From the NCBI GenBank assembly GCA_017993715.1, contig JAGOME010000040.1:1-41050 (forward strand): 41,050 nt of DNA, written 5' to 3'. The notes beneath the pieces were generated by a model. The model saw only the letters and a list, made by a program, of their open reading frames with translations, was not told the DNA's origin and made no database searches. The translations under genes were made by a program, and so were the position numbers. Positions 39,727-41,050 of the stretch are shown here, piece after piece. Every line of letters starts with the position of its first letter. The first letter of the stretch is position 1. This DNA is from Phycicoccus sp. (GTDB lineage: Bacteria > Actinomycetota > Actinomycetes > Actinomycetales > Dermatophilaceae).

Positions 39727-41050
39727 ATGGGGACACAGGCAAGGCCAGACACCGCGCAGAGCGCCGTGTCAGACGCGGTGATGAATGCCGCGCCGGAGCC
39801 CGCCCATCGCGCCTTCGGTTCCCTTGCGGCCGGCCCCGATCCGTCCTGGTCTGACCGGGCGGGAGTCACGACTGGTGTCGTCGAGGCTCCGCCCGCGGGG
39901 CTGTCGTTGTTCGTGGCCTGTCCGGATGTGGCGGCGGTAGCGGGCACGGATCCGTTCGTCCTGGCGGGGTTGATGGCGTCGTTGACGCCGGAGGTGATTG
40001 GGGCGTTGACGCCGGACCGGGCGGAGGTGCTGGTCGCGGCCACGCAGCGGGTGATCAACGCGGTCGCCGCGCGGCAGGCGGCCGCGGTCGATGCGTTCCA
40101 CGGCGGGATCGTGACGATGTTGGAGGAGGACCTACGTCCCGACCCCGCCGACCCCGACGATGATCCGGTGGTGGTGGTGGTGCAGCAGGCGATGGACCCG
40201 ACCCGGGTCGCCGCGTCGATGCTCGCGCCGCTGCTGCGGGTTGCGCCGCGCACGATGGTGACCCGGATCTGTCGGGCGATCCAGGTCACGAACTGGCTGC
40301 CCCGCACCCACGCCATGTCGTGGGCCGGCGACCTGGAGCCGGCCCGGGTCGACGCCATCACCATCGCGTCGATGCCGGTGGATCCGGGCTTGCTGGTGGA
40401 GTTCGACGCCCGCGTCCACGACACCAACATCACCGGCCTGGCGTGCGGGGCCGTCCGGGCCCGAGCCGTCAGCGCCGCCCTGCGTACCGACCCCGACGGC
40501 GTCGCCGCACGTCACGCCCAAGGGCTGCGGCGGCGGACCGTGCGGGTCCAGCCTGGGCAGGACCCGGGGATGACGCGGTGGGTCGCGGACCTGCCCACCG
40601 ACACCTCCACCCAGATGTGGGCCGCCATCGACACCCTCGCCTGCGAGTTCCTGACCGCGGACACCGCCACCGGCCGGCACCGCGACCGCACCGTCAGCAA
40701 CGCCCGCGCCGACGCCCTCACCGCCCTGGTCCTATCCAACGCCACCGTCGACACCCACATCACCCTCATCCTGCCCATCACCACCACCCAGCCCAGCCCC
40801 AGCGGGGGTCAGCCCCTGGCCGCACCCGCCAGCATCGGCGCAACCGGGGTGGGACAGCCCGAACCACAACCAGCAACCGAAACTGCACCACCGGGAGAGA
40901 CGCTGCCGGAGCGCGTGCACGTCTGGTTCGACCCCGACCCCATCCACCTCCTGGCCCCCGACCCGCCACCCCCGCTCGACCCCGACACGTGGCTGTTCGA
41001 CCTCGTGCACGGCGTGGTCACCGACACCACCGCGCAGGCGTCGCTGCTGG
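39727..41050 (+). CDS. DUF222 (13E12-type) protein, 3' end outside window
   Basis: The frame from ATG 39727 stays open to the right edge, giving at least 441 residues. It has the DUF222 pattern: a helical N-terminal part (EVLVAATQRVINAVAARQAAAVDAF), AMSWAGDLEPARVDAI and ALRTDPDGVAARH, then MTRWVADLPTDTSTQMWAAIDTLA and RADALTALVL. A Pro/Gln-rich insert follows (PSPSGGQPLAAPA and on). Such proteins usually end in an HNH nuclease domain, which would lie beyond the window. They are numerous, often repeated in actinobacterial genomes, and sometimes mobile or within inteins. Opposite-strand frames here are shadows. Confidence 0.85.
   Translation, partial: MGTQARPDTAQSAVSDAVMNAAPEPAHRAFGSLAAGPDPSWSDRAGVTTGVVEAPPAGLSLFVACPDVAAVAGTDPFVLAGLMASLTPEVIGALTPDRAEVLVAATQRVINAVAARQAAAVDAFHGGIVTMLEEDLRPDPADPDDDPVVVVVQQAMDPTRVAASMLAPLLRVAPRTMVTRICRAIQVTNWLPRTHAMSWAGDLEPARVDAITIASMPVDPGLLVEFDARVHDTNITGLACGAVRARAVSAALRTDPDGVAARHAQGLRRRTVRVQPGQDPGMTRWVADLPTDTSTQMWAAIDTLACEFLTADTATGRHRDRTVSNARADALTALVLSNATVDTHITLILPITTTQPSPSGGQPLAAPASIGATGVGQPEPQPATETAPPGETLPERVHVWFDPDPIHLLAPDPPPPLDPDTWLFDLVHGVVTDTTAQASLL

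Noticed and set aside
39624-40433. Leftward Thr/Ser/Arg-rich frame over the DUF222 gene
   Set aside because: The opposite strand encodes a recognisable DUF222 protein with a promoter and ribosome site; this is a high-GC shadow.

Overview
The window is high-GC, gene-dense actinobacterial DNA. Leaderless or near-leaderless promoters, overlapping operons, an IniBAC-like dynamin operon, a PknG/GlnH/GlnX locus and a DUF222 protein all point to Actinomycetota. A Micrococcales lineage such as Intrasporangiaceae is my guess from gene content; no rRNA or other marker is present to confirm it. I see no tRNA, rRNA, CRISPR array or transposase.

Layout. (1) 1-4693: an iniB-iniA-iniC-like operon. It has a low-complexity Gly-rich/Asp-Asn-Ser-repeat protein (5' end outside the window), a strong hairpin, then two translationally coupled dynamin-like GTPases. 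(2) 4575-8139: ordinary genes: a small membrane protein, an alkyltransferase-like/GNAT fusion, a TrmH-type RNA methyltransferase and a DedA protein. (3) 8225-11765: a four-gene operon with ABC-2 exporter ATPase, permease, histidine kinase and NarL-type regulator. (4) 11855-17026: a Tat-secreted Cys-rich protein, a degenerate copy of the 3' end of an FHA gene, a polytopic GT-C-like protein, then a VWA-FHA gene pair. (5) 17110-30779: a bacterial microcompartment (BMC) locus of the Rhodococcus/Mycobacterium (RMM, aminoacetone/1-amino-2-propanol) type. (6) 30866-39443: six overlapping genes: AAA+ ATPase, GlnX, GlnH, coiled-coil protein, PknG and PP2C phosphatase. (7) 39727-end: the 5' part of a DUF222 (13E12-type) protein.

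The BMC locus is built around one divergent promoter region near 24.9 kb. Leftward run a class III aminotransferase-fold enzyme, a CoA-acylating aldehyde dehydrogenase with a C-terminal encapsulation-peptide-like helix, BMC-T, a small scaffold-like protein, BMC-P, BMC-H, a second BMC-T, an APH-family kinase, an SDR and a GntR/HutC regulator. The shell genes match the mycobacterial RMM shell set in order. Rightward run an APC permease, an acetamidase/formamidase, a GlcG/HbpS/PduO-C-like protein, and a B12-dependent diol dehydratase whose large and medium subunits are fused (PduC-PduD), followed by PduE. Two routes to propionaldehyde (kinase plus phospho-lyase, and diol dehydratase) could therefore feed the same aldehyde dehydrogenase. 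No dehydratase reactivase is present in the window.

The signalling genes on both sides of the BMC locus (VWA and FHA on the left; PP2C, PknG and partners on the right) lie on the same strand, and FHA, PP2C and PknG share the same kind of N-terminal zinc ribbons. I infer one signalling system, possibly interrupted by the BMC island. The PknG/GlnH/GlnX part matches the mycobacterial amino-acid-sensing module; the AAA+, coiled-coil, PP2C, VWA and FHA partners would be an extension of it.
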